Below, one piece after another: positions 12,001 through 28,100 of a stretch of DNA of 64,000 nucleotides. Where the stretch lies: NCBI RefSeq assembly GCF_037975245.1, contig NC_092578.1, forward strand, positions 11,638,321 through 11,702,320, written 5' to 3'. Position 1 is the stretch's first letter. Each line of letters starts with the position of its first letter. The notes beneath the pieces are model-generated. The model ran no database searches, was not told where the DNA came from, and saw only the letters and a list, made by a program, of their open reading frames with translations. The translations under genes and the position numbers were made by a program. This DNA comes from Apostichopus japonicus. Lineage: Eukaryota > Echinodermata > Holothuroidea > Aspidochirotida > Stichopodidae.

Positions 12001-15000
12001 CCAAATGACCTTTGACCTGCACCGAAAACAAAGGGTAAGTGGCACTTGAATGGGTACTCCGGCCAACCGATGTTAAGTCGGTCCGACATTACCCGCCTGA
12101 GATAACTCGTTGACAAGATTTTGACCATTTGACCCCTGGTGACACCAAATGACCTTTGACCTGCACCGAAAACAAAGGGTAAGTGGCACTTGAATGGGTA
12201 CTCCGGCCAACCGATCTTAAGTCGGTCCGACATTACCCGCCTGAGATATCTCGTTGACAAGATTTTGACCATTTGACCCCTGGTGACCCCAAATGACCTT
12301 TGACCTGCACCGAAAACAAAGGGTAAGTGGCACTTGAATGGGTACTCCGGCCAACCGATCTTATGTCGGTCCGACATAACCCACTTGAGATATCTCGTTG
12401 ACAAGATTTTGACCATTTGACCCCTGGTGACCCCAAATGACCTTTGACCTGCACCGAAAACAAATGGTAAGTGGCACTTGAATGGGTACTCCGGCCAACC
12501 GATCTTAAGTCGATCCGATATTACCCACTTGAGATATCTCGTTGACAAGATTTTGACCATTTGACCCCTGGTGACCCCAAATGACCTTTGACCAGCACCG
12601 AAAACAAAGGGTAAGTGGCACTTGAATGGGTACTCCGGCCAACCGATCTTATGTCGTTCCGACATTACCCACTTGAGATATCTCGTTGACAAGATTTTGA
12701 CCATTTGACCCCTGGTGACCCTTGGTGACCCCCAATGACCTTTGACCTGCACCGAAAGCAAAGGGTAAGTGGCACTTGAATGGGTACTCCGGCCAACCGA
12801 TCTGATGTCGGTCTGACATTACCCACTTGAGATAACTCGTTGACAAGATTTTGACCATTTGACCCCTGGTGACCCCAAATGACCTTTGACCTGCACCGAA
12901 AACAAAGGGTACGTGGCACTTGAATGGGTACTCCGGCCAACCGATGTTAAGTCGTTCCGACATTACCCACTTGAGATATCTCGTTGACAAGATTTTGACC
13001 ATTTGAACCCTGGTGACCCCAAATGACCTGTGACCTGCACCGAAAACAAAGGGTAAGTGGCACTTGAATGGGTACTACGGCCAACCGATCTTAAGTCGGT
13101 CCGACATTACCCACTTGAGATATCTCGTTGACAAGATTTTGACCATTTGAACCCTGGTGACCCCAAATGACCTGTGACCTGCACCGAAAACAAAGGGTAA
13201 GTGGCACTTGAATGGGTACTACGGCCAACCGATCTTAAGTCGGTCCGACATTACCCACTTGAGATATCTCGTTGACAAGATTTTGACCATTTGACCCCTG
13301 GTGACCCCAAATGACCTGTGACCTGCACCGAAAACAAAGGGTAAGTGGCACTTGAATGGGTACTCCGGCCAACCGATCTTAAGTCGGTCCGACATTACCC
13401 ACTTGAGATATCTCGTTGACAAGATTTTGACCATTTGACCGCTGGTGACCCCAAATGACCTCTGACCTGCACCGAAAACAAAGGGTAAGTGGCACTTGAA
13501 TGGGTACTCCGGCCAACCAATCTTAAGTCGGTCCGACATTACCCACTTGAGATAACTCGTTGACAAGATTTTGATCATTTGACCCCTGGTGACCCCAAAT
13601 GACCTTTGACCTGCATTGAAAACAAAGGGTAAGTGGCACTTGATTGGGTACTCCGGCCAACCGATCTTATGTCGGTCCGACACAACCCACTTGAGATATC
13701 TCGTTGACAAGATTTTGATCATTTGACCCCTGGTGACCCCAAATGACCTTTGACCTGCACCGAAAACAAAGGGTAAGTGGCACTTGAATGGGTACTACGG
13801 CCAACCGATCTTAAGTCGGTCCGACACAACCCACTTGAGATATCTCGTTGACAAGATTTTGACCACTTGACCCCTGGTGACCCCTGGTGACCCCAAATGA
13901 CCTTTGACCTGCACCGAAAACAAAGGGTAACTGGCACTTGAATGGGTACTCCGGCCAACCGATCTTAAGTCGGTCCGACATAACCCACTTGAGATATCTC
14001 GTTGACAAGATTTTGACCATTTGACCCCTGGTGACCCCAAATGACCTTTGACCAGCACCGAAAACAAAGGGTAAGTGGCACTTGAATGGGTACTACCGCC
14101 AACCGATGTTAAGTCGGTCCGACATAACCCACTTGAGATATCTCGTTGACAAGATTTTGACCATTTGACCCCTGGTGACCCCAAATGACCTTTGACCAGC
14201 ACTGAATACAAAGGGTAAGTGGCACTTGAATGGGTACTACGGCCAACCGATCTTAAGTCGGTCCGACAATACCCACTTGAGATATCTCGTTGACAAGATT
14301 TTGACCATTTCACCACTGGTGACCCCCGGTGACCCCAAATGACCTTTAACCTGCACCGAAAACAAAGGGTAAGTGGCACTTGAATGGGTACTCCGGCCAA
14401 CCGATCTTAAGTCGGTCCGACATTACCCACTTGAGATATCTCGTTGACAAGATTTTGACCATTTGACCCCTGATGACCCCAAATGACCTTTGACCTGCAC
14501 CGAAAACAAAGGGTAAGTGGCACTTGAATGGGTACTCCGGCCAACCGATCTTATGTCGGTCCGACATTACCCACTTGAGATATCTCGTTGACAAGATTTT
14601 GACCATTTGACCCCTGCTGACCCCAAATGACCTTTGACCTGCACCGAAAACAAAGGGTAAGTGGCACTTGAATGGGTACTCCGGCAAACCGATCTTATGT
14701 CGGTCCGACATTACCCACTTGAGATATCTCGTTGACAAGATTTTGACCATTTGACCCCTGGTGACCCCCGGTGACTCCAAATGACCTTTGACCTGCACCG
14801 AAAACAAAGGGTAAGTGGCACTTGAATGGGTACTCCGGCCAACCGATGTTAAGTCGGTCCGACATTACCCACTTGAGATATCTCGTTGACAAGATTTTGA
14901 CCATTTGACCCCTGGTGACCCCAAATGACCTTTGACCTGCACCGAAAACAAAGGGTAAGTGGCACTTGAATGGGTACTCCGGCCAACCGATCTTATGTCG

Positions 15001-17717
15001 GTCCGACATTACCCACTTGAGATATCTCGTTGACAAGATTTTGACCATTTGACCCCTGGTGACCCCAAATGACCTTTGACCTGCACCGAAAACAAAGGGT
15101 AAGTGGCACTTGAATGAGTACTCCGGCCAACCGATCTTATGTCGGTCCGACATAACCCGCTTGAGATATCTCGTTGACAAGATTTTGACCATTTGACCCC
15201 TGGTGACCCCGGTGACCCCAAATGACCTTTGACCTGCACCGAAAACAAAGGGTAAGTGGCACTTGAATGGGTACTCCGGCCAACCGATCTTAAGTCGGTC
15301 CGACATTACCCACTTGAGATATCTCGTTGACAAGATTTTGACCATTTGACCCCTGGTGACCCCAAATGACCTTTGACCTGCACCGAAAACAAAGGGTAAG
15401 TGGCACTTGAATGGGTACTCCGGCCAACCGATCTTATGTCGGTCCGACATTACCCACTTGAGATATCTCGTTGACAAGATTTTGACCATTTGACCCCTGG
15501 TGACCCCAAATGACCTGTGACCTGCACCGAAAACAAAGGGTAAGTGGCACTTGAATGGGTACTACGGCCAACCGATCTTAAGTCGGTCCGACATTACCCA
15601 CTTGAGATATCTCGTTGACAGGATTTTGACCATTTGACCCCTGGTGACCCCTGGTGACCCAAAATGACCTTTGACCTGCACCGAAAACAAAGGGTAAGTG
15701 GCACTTGAATGGGTACTCCGGCCAACCGATCTTATGTCGGTCCGACATTACCCACTTGAGATATCTCGTTGACAAGATTTTGACCATTTGACCCCTGGTG
15801 ACCCCTAATGACCTTTGACCTGCACCGAAAACAAAGGGTAAGTGGCACTTAATTGGGTACTCCGGCCAACCGATCTTAAGTCGGTCCGACATTACCCGCT
15901 TGAGATATCTCGTTGACAAGATTTTGACCATTTGACCCCTGGTGACCCCTAATGACCTTTGACCTTCACCGAAAACAAAGGGTAAGTGGCACTTGAATGG
16001 GTACTCCGGCCAACCGATCTTAAGTCGGTCCGACATAACCCACTTGAGATATCTCGTTGACAAGATTTTGACCATTTGACCCCTGGTGACCCCAAATGAC
16101 CTTTGACCAGTACCGAAAACAAAGGGTAAGTGGCACTTGAATGGGTACTCCGGCCAACCGATGTTAAGTCGGTCCGACATTACCCGCTTGAGATATCTCG
16201 TTGACAAGATTTTGACCATTTGACCCCTGGTGACCCCTAATGACCTTTGACCTGCACCGAAAACAAAGGGTAAGTGGCACTTGAATGGGTACTCCGACCA
16301 ACCGATCTTAAGTCGGTCCGACATTACCCGCTTGAGATATCTCGTTGACAAGATTTTGACCATTTGACCCCTGGTGACCCCTGGTGACCCCTGGTGACCC
16401 CAAATGACCTTTGACCTTCACCGAAAACAAAGGGTAATTGGCACTTGAATGGGTACTCCGGCCAACCGATCTTAAGTCGGTCCGACATAACCCGCTTGAG
16501 ATATCTCGTTGACAAGATTTTGACCATTTGACCCCTGGTGACCCCAAATGACCTTTGACCAGCACCGAAAACAAAGGGTAAGTGGCACTTGAATGGGTAC
16601 TCCGGCCAACCGATGTTAAGTCGGTCCGACATTACCCGCTTGAGATATCTCGTTGACAAGATTTTGACCATTTGACCCCTGGTGACACCAAATGACCTTT
16701 GACCTGCACCGAAAACAAAGGGTAAGTGGCACTTGAATGGGTACTCCGGCCAACCGATCTTAAGTCGGTCCGACATTACCCGCCTGAGATAACTCGTTGA
16801 CAAGATTTTGACCATTTGACCCCTGGTGACCCCAAATGACCTTTGACCTGCACCGAAAACAAAGGGTAAGTGGCACTTGAATGGGTATTCCGGCCAACCG
16901 ATCTTATGTCGGTCCGACATAACCCACTTGAGATATCTCGTTGACAAGATTTTGACCATTTGACCCCTGGTGACCCCAAATGACCTTTGACCTGCACCGA
17001 AAACAAAGGGTAAGTGGCACTTGAATGGGTACTCCGGCCAACCGATCTTAAGTCGGTCCGACAAAACCCACTTGAGATATCTCGTTGACAAGATTTTGAC
17101 CATTTGACCCCTGGTGACCCCAAATGACCTTTGACCTGCACCGAAAACAAAGGGTAAGTGGCACTTGAGTGTGTACTCCGGCTCACCGATGTTAAGTCGA
17201 TCCGATATTACCCACTTGAGATATCTCGTTGACAAGATTTTGACCATTTGACCCCTGGTGACCCCAAATGACCTTTGACCAGCACCGAAAACAAAGGGTA
17301 AGTGGCACTTGAATGGGTACTCCGGCCAACCGATCTTATGTCGTTCCGACATTACCCACTTGAGATATCTCGTTGACAAGATTTTGACCATTTGACCCCT
17401 GGTGACCCTTGGTGACCCCAAATGACCTTTGACCTGCACCGAAAGCAAAGGGTAAGTGGCACTTGAATGGGTACTCCGGCCAACCGATCTGATGTCGGTC
17501 TGACATTACCCACTTGAGATAACTCGTTGACAAGATTTTGACCATTTGACCCCTGGTGACCCCAAATGACCTTTGACCTGCACCGAAAACAAAGGGTACG
17601 TGGCACTTGAATGGGTACTCCGGCCAACCGATGTTAAGTCGTTCCGACATTACCCACTTGAGATATCTCGTTGACAAGATTTTGACCATTTGACCCCTGG
17701 TGACCCCAAATGACCTG

Positions 17718-20700
17718 TGACCTGCACCGAAAACAAAGGGTAAGTGGCACTTGAATGGGTACTACGGCCAACCGATCTTAAGTCGGTCCGACATTACCCA
17801 CTTGAGATATCTCGTTGACAAGATTTTGACCATTTGACCCCTGGTGACCCCAAATGACCTGTGACCTGCACCGAAAACAAAGGGTAAGTGGCACTTGAAT
17901 GGGTACTACGGCCAACCGATCTTAAGTCGGTCCGACATTACCCACTTGAGATATCTCGTTGACAGGATTTTGACCATTTGACCCCTGGTGACCCCTGGTG
18001 ACCCAAAATGACCTTTGACCTGCACCGAAAACAAAGGGTAAGTGGCACTTGAATGGGTACTCCGGCCAACCGATCTTATGTCGGTCCGACATAACCCACT
18101 TGAGATATCTCGTTGACAAGATTTTGACCATTTGACCCCTGGTGACCCCAAATGACCTTTGACCTGCACCGAAAACAAAGGGTAAGTGGCACTTGAATGG
18201 GTACTCCGGCCAACCGATCTTAAGTCGGTCCGACAATACCCACTTGAGATATCTCGTTGACAAGATTTTGACCATTTGACCGCTGGTGACCCCAAATGAC
18301 CTCTGACCTGCACCGAAAACAAAGGGTAAGTGGCACTTGAATGGGTACTCCGGCCAACCAATCTTAAGTCGGTCCGACATTACCCACTTGAGATAACTCG
18401 TTGACAAGATTTTGATCATTTGACCCCTGGTGACCCCAAATGACCTTTGACCTGCATTGAAAACAAAGGGTAAGTGGCACTTGATTGGGTACTCCGGCCA
18501 ACCGATCTTATGTCGGTCCGACACAACCCACTTGAGATATCTCGTTGACAAGATTTTGATCATTTGATCCCTGGTGACCCCAAATGACCTTTGACCTGCA
18601 CCGAAAACAAAGGGTAAGTGGCACTTGAATGGGTACTACGGCCAACCGATCTTAAGTCGGTCCGACACAACCCACTTGAGATATCTCGTTGACAAGATTT
18701 TGACCACTTGACCCCTGGTGACCCCTGGTGACCCCAAATGACCTTTGACCTGCACCGAAAACAAAGGGTAACTGGCACTTGAATGGGTACTCCGGCCAAC
18801 CGATCTTAAGTCGGTCCGACATTACCCACTTGAGATATCTCGTTGACAAGATTTTGACCTTTTGAACCCTGGTGACCCCAAATGACCTTTGACCAGCACC
18901 GAAAACAAAGGGTAGGTGGCACTTGAATGGGTACTACGGCCAACCGATGTTAAGTCGGTCCGACATAACCCACTTGAGATATCTCGTTGACAAGATTTTG
19001 ACAATTTGATCCCTGGTGACCCCAAATGACCTTTGACCAGCACTGAATACAAAGGGTAAGTGGCACTTGAATGGGTACTACGGCCAACCGATCTTAAGTC
19101 GGTCCGACAATACCCACTTGAGATATCTCGTTGACAAGATTTTGACCATTTGACCCCTGATGACCCCCGGTGACCCCAAATGACCTTTGACCTGCACCGA
19201 AAACAAAGGGTAAGTGGCACTTGAATGGGTACTCCGGCCAACCGATCTTATGTCGGTCCGACATTTCCCACTTGAGATATCTCGTTGACAAGATTTTGCC
19301 CATTTGACCCCTGCTGACCCCAAATGACCTTTGACCTGCACCGAAAACAAAGGGTAAGTGGCACTTGAATGGGTACTCCGGCCAACCGATCTTAAGTCGG
19401 TCCGACATTACCCACTTGAGATATCTCGTTGACAAGATTTTGACCATTTGACCCCTGGTGACCCCTGGTGACCTTTGACCTGCACCGAAAACAAAGGGTA
19501 AGTGGCACTTGAATGGGTACTCCGGCCAACCGATCTTAAGTCGGTCCGACAAAACCCACTTGAGATATCTCGTTGACAAGATTTTGACCATTTCACCACT
19601 GGTGACCCCCGGTGACCCCAAATGACCTTTAACCTGCACCGAAAACAAAGGGTAAGTGGCACTTGAATGGGTACTCCGGCCAACCGATCTTAAGTCGGTC
19701 CGACATTACCCACTTGAGATATCTCGTTGACAAGATTTTGACCATTTGACCCCTGATGACCCCAAATGACCTTTGACCTGCACCGAAAACAAAGGGTAAG
19801 TGGCACTTGAATGGGTACTCCGGCAAACCGATCTTATGTCGGTCCGACATTACCCACTTGAGATATCTCGTTGACAAGATTTTGACCATTTGACCCCTGG
19901 TGACCCCCGGTGACTCCAAATGACCTTTGACCTGCACCGAAAACAAAGGGTAAGTGGCACTTGAATGGGTACTCCGGCCAACCGATCTTAAGTCGGTCCG
20001 ATATTACCCACTTGAGATATCTCGTTGACAAGATTTTGACCATTTGACCCCTGGTGACCCCAAATGACCTTTGACCTGCACCGAAAACAAAGGGTAAGTG
20101 GCACTTGAATGGGTACTCCGGCCAACCGATCTTATGTCGGTCCGACAATACCCACTTGAGATATCTCGTTGACAAGATTTTGACCATTTGACCCCTGGTG
20201 ATCCCAAATGACCTTTGACCTGCACCGAAAACAAAGGGTAAGTGGCACTTGAATGGGTACTCCGGCCAACCGATCTTATGTCGGTCCGACATAACCCGCT
20301 TGAGATATCTCGTTGACAAGATTTTGACCATTTGACCCCTGGTGACCCCCGGTGACCCCAAATGACCTTTGACCTGCACCGAAAACAAAGGGTAAGTGGC
20401 ACTTGAATGGGTACTACGGCCAACCGATCTTAAGTCGGTCCGACATTACCCACTTGAGATATCTCGTTGACAAGATTTTGACCATTTGACCCCTGGTGAC
20501 CCCAAATGACCTGTGACCTGCACCGAAAACAAAGGGTAAGTGGCACTTGAATGGGTACTACGGCCAACCGATCTTAAGTCGGTCCGACATTACCCACTTG
20601 AGATATCTCGTTGACAGGATTTTGACCATTTGACCCCTGGTGACCCCTGGTGACCCAAAATGACCTTTGACCTGCACCGAAAACAAAGGGTAAGTGGCAC

Positions 20701-23067
20701 TTGAATGGGTACTCCGGCCAACCGATCTTATGTCGGTCCGACATAACCCACTTGAGATATCTCGTTGACAAGATTTTGACCATTTGACCCCTGGTGACCC
20801 CAAATGACCTTTGACCTGCACCGAAAACAAAGGGTAAGTGGCACTTGAATGGGTACTCCGGCCAACCGATCTTAAGTCGGTCCGACAATACCCACTTGAG
20901 ATATCTCGTTGACAAGATTTTGACCATTTGACCGCTGGTGACCCCAAATGACCTCTGACCTGCACCGAAAACAAAGGGTAAGTGGCACTTGAATGGGTAC
21001 TCCGGCCAACCAATCTTAAGTCGGTCCGACATTACCCACTTGAGATAACTCGTTGACAAGATTTTGATCATTTGACCCCTGGTGACCCCAAATGACCTTT
21101 GACCTGCATTGAAAACAAAGGGTAAGTGGCACTTGATTGGGTACTCCGGCCAACCGATCTTATGTCGGTCCGACACAACCCACTTGAGATATCTCGTTGA
21201 CAAGATTTTGATCATTTGATCCCTGGTGACCCCAAATGACCTTTGACCTGCACCGAAAACAAAGGGTAAGTGGCACTTGAATGGGTACTACGGCCAACCG
21301 ATCTTAAGTCGGTCCGACACAACCCACTTGAGATATCTCGTTGACAAGATTTTGACCACTTGACCCCTGGTGACCCCTGGTGACCCCAAATGACCTTTGA
21401 CCTGCACCGAAAACAAAGGGTAACTGGCACTTGAATGGGTACTCCGGCCAACCGATCTTAAGTCGGTCCGACATTACCCACTTGAGATATCTCGTTGACA
21501 AGATTTTGACCTTTTGAACCCTGGTGACCCCAAATGACCTTTGACCAGCACCGAAAACAAAGGGTAGGTGGCACTTGAATGGGTACTACGGCCAACCGAT
21601 GTTAAGTCGGTCCGACATAACCCACTTGAGATATCTCGTTGACAAGATTTTGACAATTTGATCCCTGGTGACCCCAAATGACCTTTGACCAGCACTGAAT
21701 ACAAAGGGTAAGTGGCACTTGAATGGGTACTACGGCCAACCGATCTTAAGTCGGTCCGACAATACCCACTTGAGATATCTCGTTGACAAGATTTTGACCA
21801 TTTGACCCCTGATGACCCCCGGTGACCCCAAATGACCTTTGACCTGCACCGAAAACAAAGGGTAAGTGGCACTTGAATGGGTACTCCGGCCAACCGATCT
21901 TATGTCGGTCCGACATTTCCCACTTGAGATATCTCGTTGACAAGATTTTGCCCATTTGACCCCTGCTGACCCCAAATGACCTTTGACCTGCACCGAAAAC
22001 AAAGGGTAAGTGGCACTTGAATGGGTACTCCGGCCAACCGATCTTAAGTCGGTCCGACATTACCCACTTGAGATATCTCGTTGACAAGATTTTGACCATT
22101 TGACCCCTGGTGACCCCTGGTGACCTTTGACCTGCACCGAAAACAAAGGGTAAGTGGCACTTGAATGGGTACTCCGGCCAACCGATCTTAAGTCGGTCCG
22201 ACAAAACCCACTTGAGATATCTCGTTGACAAGATTTTGACCATTTCACCACTGGTGACCCCCGGTGACCCCAAATGACCTTTAACCTGCACCGAAAACAA
22301 AGGGTAAGTGGCACTTGAATGGGTACTCCGGCCAACCGATCTTAAGTCGGTCCGACATTACCCACTTGAGATATCTCGTTGACAAGATTTTGACCATTTG
22401 ACCCCTGATGACCCCAAATGACCTTTGACCTGCACCGAAAACAAAGGGTAAGTGGCACTTGAATGGGTACTCCGGCAAACCGATCTTATGTCGGTCCGAC
22501 ATTACCCACTTGAGATATCTCGTTGACAAGATTTTGACCATTTGACCCCTGGTGACCCCCGGTGACTCCAAATGACCTTTGACCTGCACCGAAAACAAAG
22601 GGTAAGTGGCACTTGAATGGGTACTCCGGCCAACCGATCTTAAGTCGGTCCGATATTACCCACTTGAGATATCTCGTTGACAAGATTTTGACCATTTGAC
22701 CCCTGGTGACCCCAAATGACCTTTGACCTGCACCGAAAACAAAGGGTAAGTGGCACTTGAATGGGTACTCCGGCCAACCGATCTTATGTCGGTCCGACAA
22801 TACCCACTTGAGATATCTCGTTGACAAGATTTTGACCATTTGACCCCTGGTGATCCCAAATGACCTTTGACCTGCACCGAAAACAAAGGGTAAGTGGCAC
22901 TTGAATGGGTACTCCGGCCAACCGATCTTATGTCGGTCCGACATAACCCGCTTGAGATATCTCGTTGACAAGATTTTGACCATTTGACCCCTGGTGACCC
23001 CCGGTGACCCCAAATGACCTTTGACCTGCACCGAAAACAAAGGGTAAGTGGCACTTGAATGGGTACT
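17718..23067 (+). repeat. Tandem higher-order duplication, offset 2,652 bp
   Basis: Bases 17,718-20,415 match 20,370-23,067. The offset is 18 x 144 + 6 x 10 bp. Every point compared inside the block was identical; the boundaries are the first differences (GTGACC against TTGACC at 17,717/20,369; TACTAC against TACTCC at 20,416/23,068). Near-identity means a recent duplication or gene conversion, or an assembly duplication. Confidence 0.92.
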
Positions 23068-25180
23068 CCGGCCAACCGATCTTAAGTCGGTCCGACATTA
23101 CCCACTTGAGATATCTCGTTGACAAGATTTTGACCATTTGACCCCTGGTGACCCCAAATGACCTTTGACCTGCACCGAAAACAAAGGGTAAGTAGCACTT
23201 GAATGGGTTCTCCGGCCAACCGATCTTTTGTCGGTGCGACATTACCCACTTGAGATATCGTGTTTACAAGATTTTGACCATTTGACACCTGGTGACCCCA
23301 AATGACCTCTGACCTGCAACGAAAACAAAGGGTAAGTGGCAGTTGAATGGGTACTCCGGCCAACCGATCTTAAGTCGGTCCGACATTACCCACTTGAGAT
23401 ATCTCGTTGACAAGATTTTGACCATTTGACCCCTGCTGACCCCAAATGACCTTTGACCTGCACCGAAAACAAAGGGTAAGTGGCACTTGAATGGGTACTA
23501 CGGCCAACCGAACTTATGTCGGTCCGACATTACCCACTTGAGATATCTCGTTGACAAGATTTTGACCATTTGACCCCTGGTGACCCCAAATGACCTTTGA
23601 CCAGCACCGAAAACAAAGGGTAAGTGGTACTTGAATGGGTACACCGGCCAACCGATGTTAAGTCGGTCCGACATAACCCACTTGAGATATCTCGTTGACA
23701 AGTTTTTGACCATTTGACCCCTGGTGACCCCAAATGACCTTTGACCTGCACCGAAAACAAATGGTAAGTGGCACTTGAATGGGTACTCCGGCCAACCGAT
23801 CTTAAGTCGGTCCGACATTACCCACTTGAGATATCTCGTTGACAAGATTTTGACCATTTGACCCCTGGTGACCCCTGGTGACCCCAAATGACCTTTGACC
23901 TGCACCGAAAACAAAGGGTAAGTGGCACTTGAATGGGTACTCCGGCCAACCGATCTGATGTCGGTCTGACATTACCCACTTGAGATAACTCGTTGACAAG
24001 ATTTTGACCATTTGACCCCTGGTGACCCCAAATGACCTTTGACCTGCACCGAAAACAAAGGGTACGTGGCACTTGAATGGGTACTCCGGCCAACCGATCT
24101 TAAGTCGGTCCGACATTACCCACTTGAGATATCTCGTTGACAAGATTTTGACCATTTGACCCCTGGTGACCCCTGGTGACCTTTGACCTGCACCGAAAAC
24201 AAAGGGTAAGTGGCACTTGAATGGGTACTCCGGCCAACCGATCTTAAGTCGGTCCGACAATACCCACTTGAGATATCTCGTTGACAAGATTTTGACCATT
24301 TCACCACTGGTGACCCCCGGTGACCCCAAATGACCTTTAACCTGCACCGAAAACAAAGGGTAAGTGGCACTTGAATGGGTACTCCGGCCAACCGATCTTA
24401 AGTCGGTCCGACATTACCCACTTGAGATATCTCGTTGACAAGATTTTGACCATTTGACCCCTGATGACCCCAAATGACCTTTGACCTGCACCGAAAACAA
24501 AGGGTAAGTGGCACTTGAATGGGTACTCCGGCCAACCGATCTTATGTCGGTCCGACAATACCCACTTGAGATATCTCGTTGACAAGATTTTGACCATTTG
24601 ATCCCTGCTGACCCCAAATGACCTTTGACCTGCACCGAAAACAAAGGGTAAGTGGCACTTGAATGGGTACTCCGGCAAACCGATCTTATGTCGGTCCGAC
24701 ATTACCCACTTGAGATATCTCGTTGACAAGATTTTGACCATTTGACCCCTGGTGACCCCCGGTGACTCCAAATGACCTTTGACCTGCACCGAAAACAAAG
24801 GGTAAGTGGCACTTGAATGGGTACTCCGGCCAACCGATCTTAAGTCGGTCCGACATTACCCACTTGAGATATCTCGTTGACAAGATTTTGACCATTTGAC
24901 CACTGGTGACCCCAAATGACCTTTGACCTGCACCGAAAACAAAGGGTAAGTGGCACTTGAATGGGTACTCCGGCCAACCGATCTTATGTCGGTCCGACAA
25001 TACCCACTTGAGATATCTCGTTGACAAGATTTTGACCATTTGACCCCTGGTGATCCCAAATGACCTTTGACCTGCACCGAAAACAAAGGGTAAGTGGCAC
25101 TTGAATGGGTACTCCGGCCAACCGATCTTATGTCGGTCCGACATAACCCGCTTGAGATATCTCGTTGACAAGATTTTGAC

Positions 25181-28100
25181 CATTTGACCCCTGGTGACCC
25201 CCGGTGACCCCAAATGACCTTTGACCTGCACCGAAAACAAAGGGTAAGTGGCACTTGAATGGGTACTCCGGCCAACCGATCTTAAGTCGGTCCGACATTA
25301 CCCACTTGAGATATCTCGTTGACAAGATTTTGACCATTTGACCCCTGGTGACCCCAAATGACCTTTGACCTGCACCGAAAACAAAGGGTAAGTGGCACTT
25401 GAATGGGTACTCCGGCCAACCGATCTTATGTCGGTCCGACATTACCCACTTGAGATATCTCGTTGACAAGATTTTGACCATTTGACCCCTGGTGACCACT
25501 AATGACCTTTGACCTGCACCGAAAACAAAGGGTAAGTGGCACTTGAATGGGTACTCCGGCCAACCGATCTTAAGTCGGTCCGACATTACCCGCTTGAGAT
25601 ATCTCGTTGACAAGATTTTGACCATTTGACCCCTGGTGACCCCTGGTGACCCCTGGTGACCCCAAATGACCTTTGACCTTCACCGAAAACAAAGGGTAAG
25701 TGGCACTTGAATGGGTACTCCGGCCAACCGATCTTAATTCGGTCCGACAATACCCACTTGAGATATCTCGTTGACAAGATTTTGACCATTTGACCGCTGG
25801 TGACCCCAAATGACCTCTGACCTGCACCGAAAACGAAGGGTAAGTAGCACTTGAATGGGTTCTCCGGCCAACCGATCTTTTGTCGGTCCGACATTACCCA
25901 CTTGAGATATCTCGTTGACAAGATTTTGACCATTTGACCCCTGGTGACCCCAAATGACCTTTGACCTGCACCGAAAACAAAGGGTAAGTGGCACTTGAAT
26001 GGGTACTACGGCCAACCGAACTTATGTCGGTCCGACATTACCCACTTGAGATATCTCGTTGACAAGATTTTGACCATTTGACCCCTGGTGACCCCAAATG
26101 ACCTTTGACCAGCACCGAAAACAAAGGGTAAGTGGTACTTGAATGGGTACACCGGCCAACCGATGTTAAGTCGGTCCGACATAACCCACTTGAGATATCT
26201 CGTTGACAAGTTTTTGACCATTTGACCCCTGGTGACCCCAAATGACCTTTGACCTGCACCGAAAACAAATGGTAAGTGGCACTTGAATGGGTACTCCGGC
26301 CAACCGATCTTAAGTCGGTCCGACATTACCCACTTGAGATATCTCGTTGACAAGATTTTGACCATTTGACCCCTGGTGACCCCTGGTGACCCCCAATGAC
26401 CTTTGACCTGCACCGAAAACAAAGGGTAAGTGGCACTTGAATGGGTACTCCGGCCAACCGATCTGATGTCGGTCTGACATTACCCACTTGAGATAACTCG
26501 TTGACAAGATTTTGACCATTTGACCCCTGGTGACCCCAAATGACCTTTGACCTGCACCGAAAACAAAGGGTACGTGGCACTTGAATGGGTACTCCGGCCA
26601 ACCGATGTTAAGTCGTTCCGACATTACCCACTTGAGATATCTCGTTGACAAGATTTTGACCATTTGACCCCTGGTGACCCCAAATGACCTGTGACCTGCA
26701 CCGAAAACAAAGGGTAAGTGGCACTTGAATGGGTACTACGGCCAACCGATCTTAAGTCGGTCCGACATTACCCACTTGAGATATCTCGTTGACAGGATTT
26801 TGACCATTTGACCCCTGGTGACCCCTGGTGACCCCAAATGACCTTTGACCTGCACCGAAAACAAAGGGTAAGTGGCACTTGAATGGGTACTCCGGCCAAC
26901 CGATCTTATGTCGGTCCGACATAACCCACTTGAGATATCTCGTTGACAAGATTTTGACCATTTGACCCCTGGTGACCCCAAATGACCTTTGACCTGCACC
27001 GAAAACAAAGGGTAAGTGGCACTTGAATGGGTACTCCGGCCAACCGATCTTAAGTCGGTCCGACAATACCCACTTGAGATATCTCGTTGACAAGATTTTG
27101 ACCATTTGACCGCTGGTGACCCCAAATGACCTCTGACCTGCACCGAAAACAAAGGGTAAGTGGCACTTGAATGGGTACTCCGGCCAACCGATCTTAAGTC
27201 GGTCCGACATTACCCACTTGAGATAACTCGTTGACAAGATTTTGATCATTTGACCCCTGGTGACCCCCGGTGACCCCAAATGACCTTTGACCTGCACCGA
27301 AAACAAAGGGTAAGTGGCACTTGAATGGGTACTCCGGCCAACCGATCTTAAGTCGGTCCGACATTACCCACTTGAGATATCTCGTTGACAAGATTTTGAC
27401 CATTTGACCCCTGGTGACCCCAAATGACCTTTGACCTGCACCGAAAACAAAGGGTAAGTGGCACTTGAATGGGTACTCCGGCCAACCGATCTTATGTCGG
27501 TCCGACATTACCCACTTGAGATATCTCGTTGACAAGATTTTGACCATTTGACCCCTGGTGACCACTAATGACCTTTGACCTGCACCGAAAACAAAGGGTA
27601 AGTGGCACTTGAATGGGTACTCCGGCCAACCGATCTTAAGTCGGTCCGACATTACCCGCTTGAGATATCTCGTTGACAAGATTTTGACCATTTGACCCCT
27701 GGTGACCCCTGGTGACCCCTGGTGACCCCAAATGACCTTTGACCTTCACCGAAAACAAAGGGTAAGTGGCACTTGAATGGGTACTCCGGCCAACCGATCT
27801 TAATTCGGTCCGACAATACCCACTTGAGATATCTCGTTGACAAGATTTTGACCATTTGACCGCTGGTGACCCCAAATGACCTCTGACCTGCACCGAAAAC
27901 GAAGGGTAAGTAGCACTTGAATGGGTTCTCCGGCCAACCGATCTTTTGTCGGTCCGACATTACCCACTTGAGATATCTCGTTGACAAGATTTTGACCATT
28001 TGACCCCTGGTGACCCCAAATGACCTTTGACCTGCACCGAAAACAAAGGGTAAGTGGCACTTGAATGGGTACTACGGCCAACCGAACTTATGTCGGTCCG

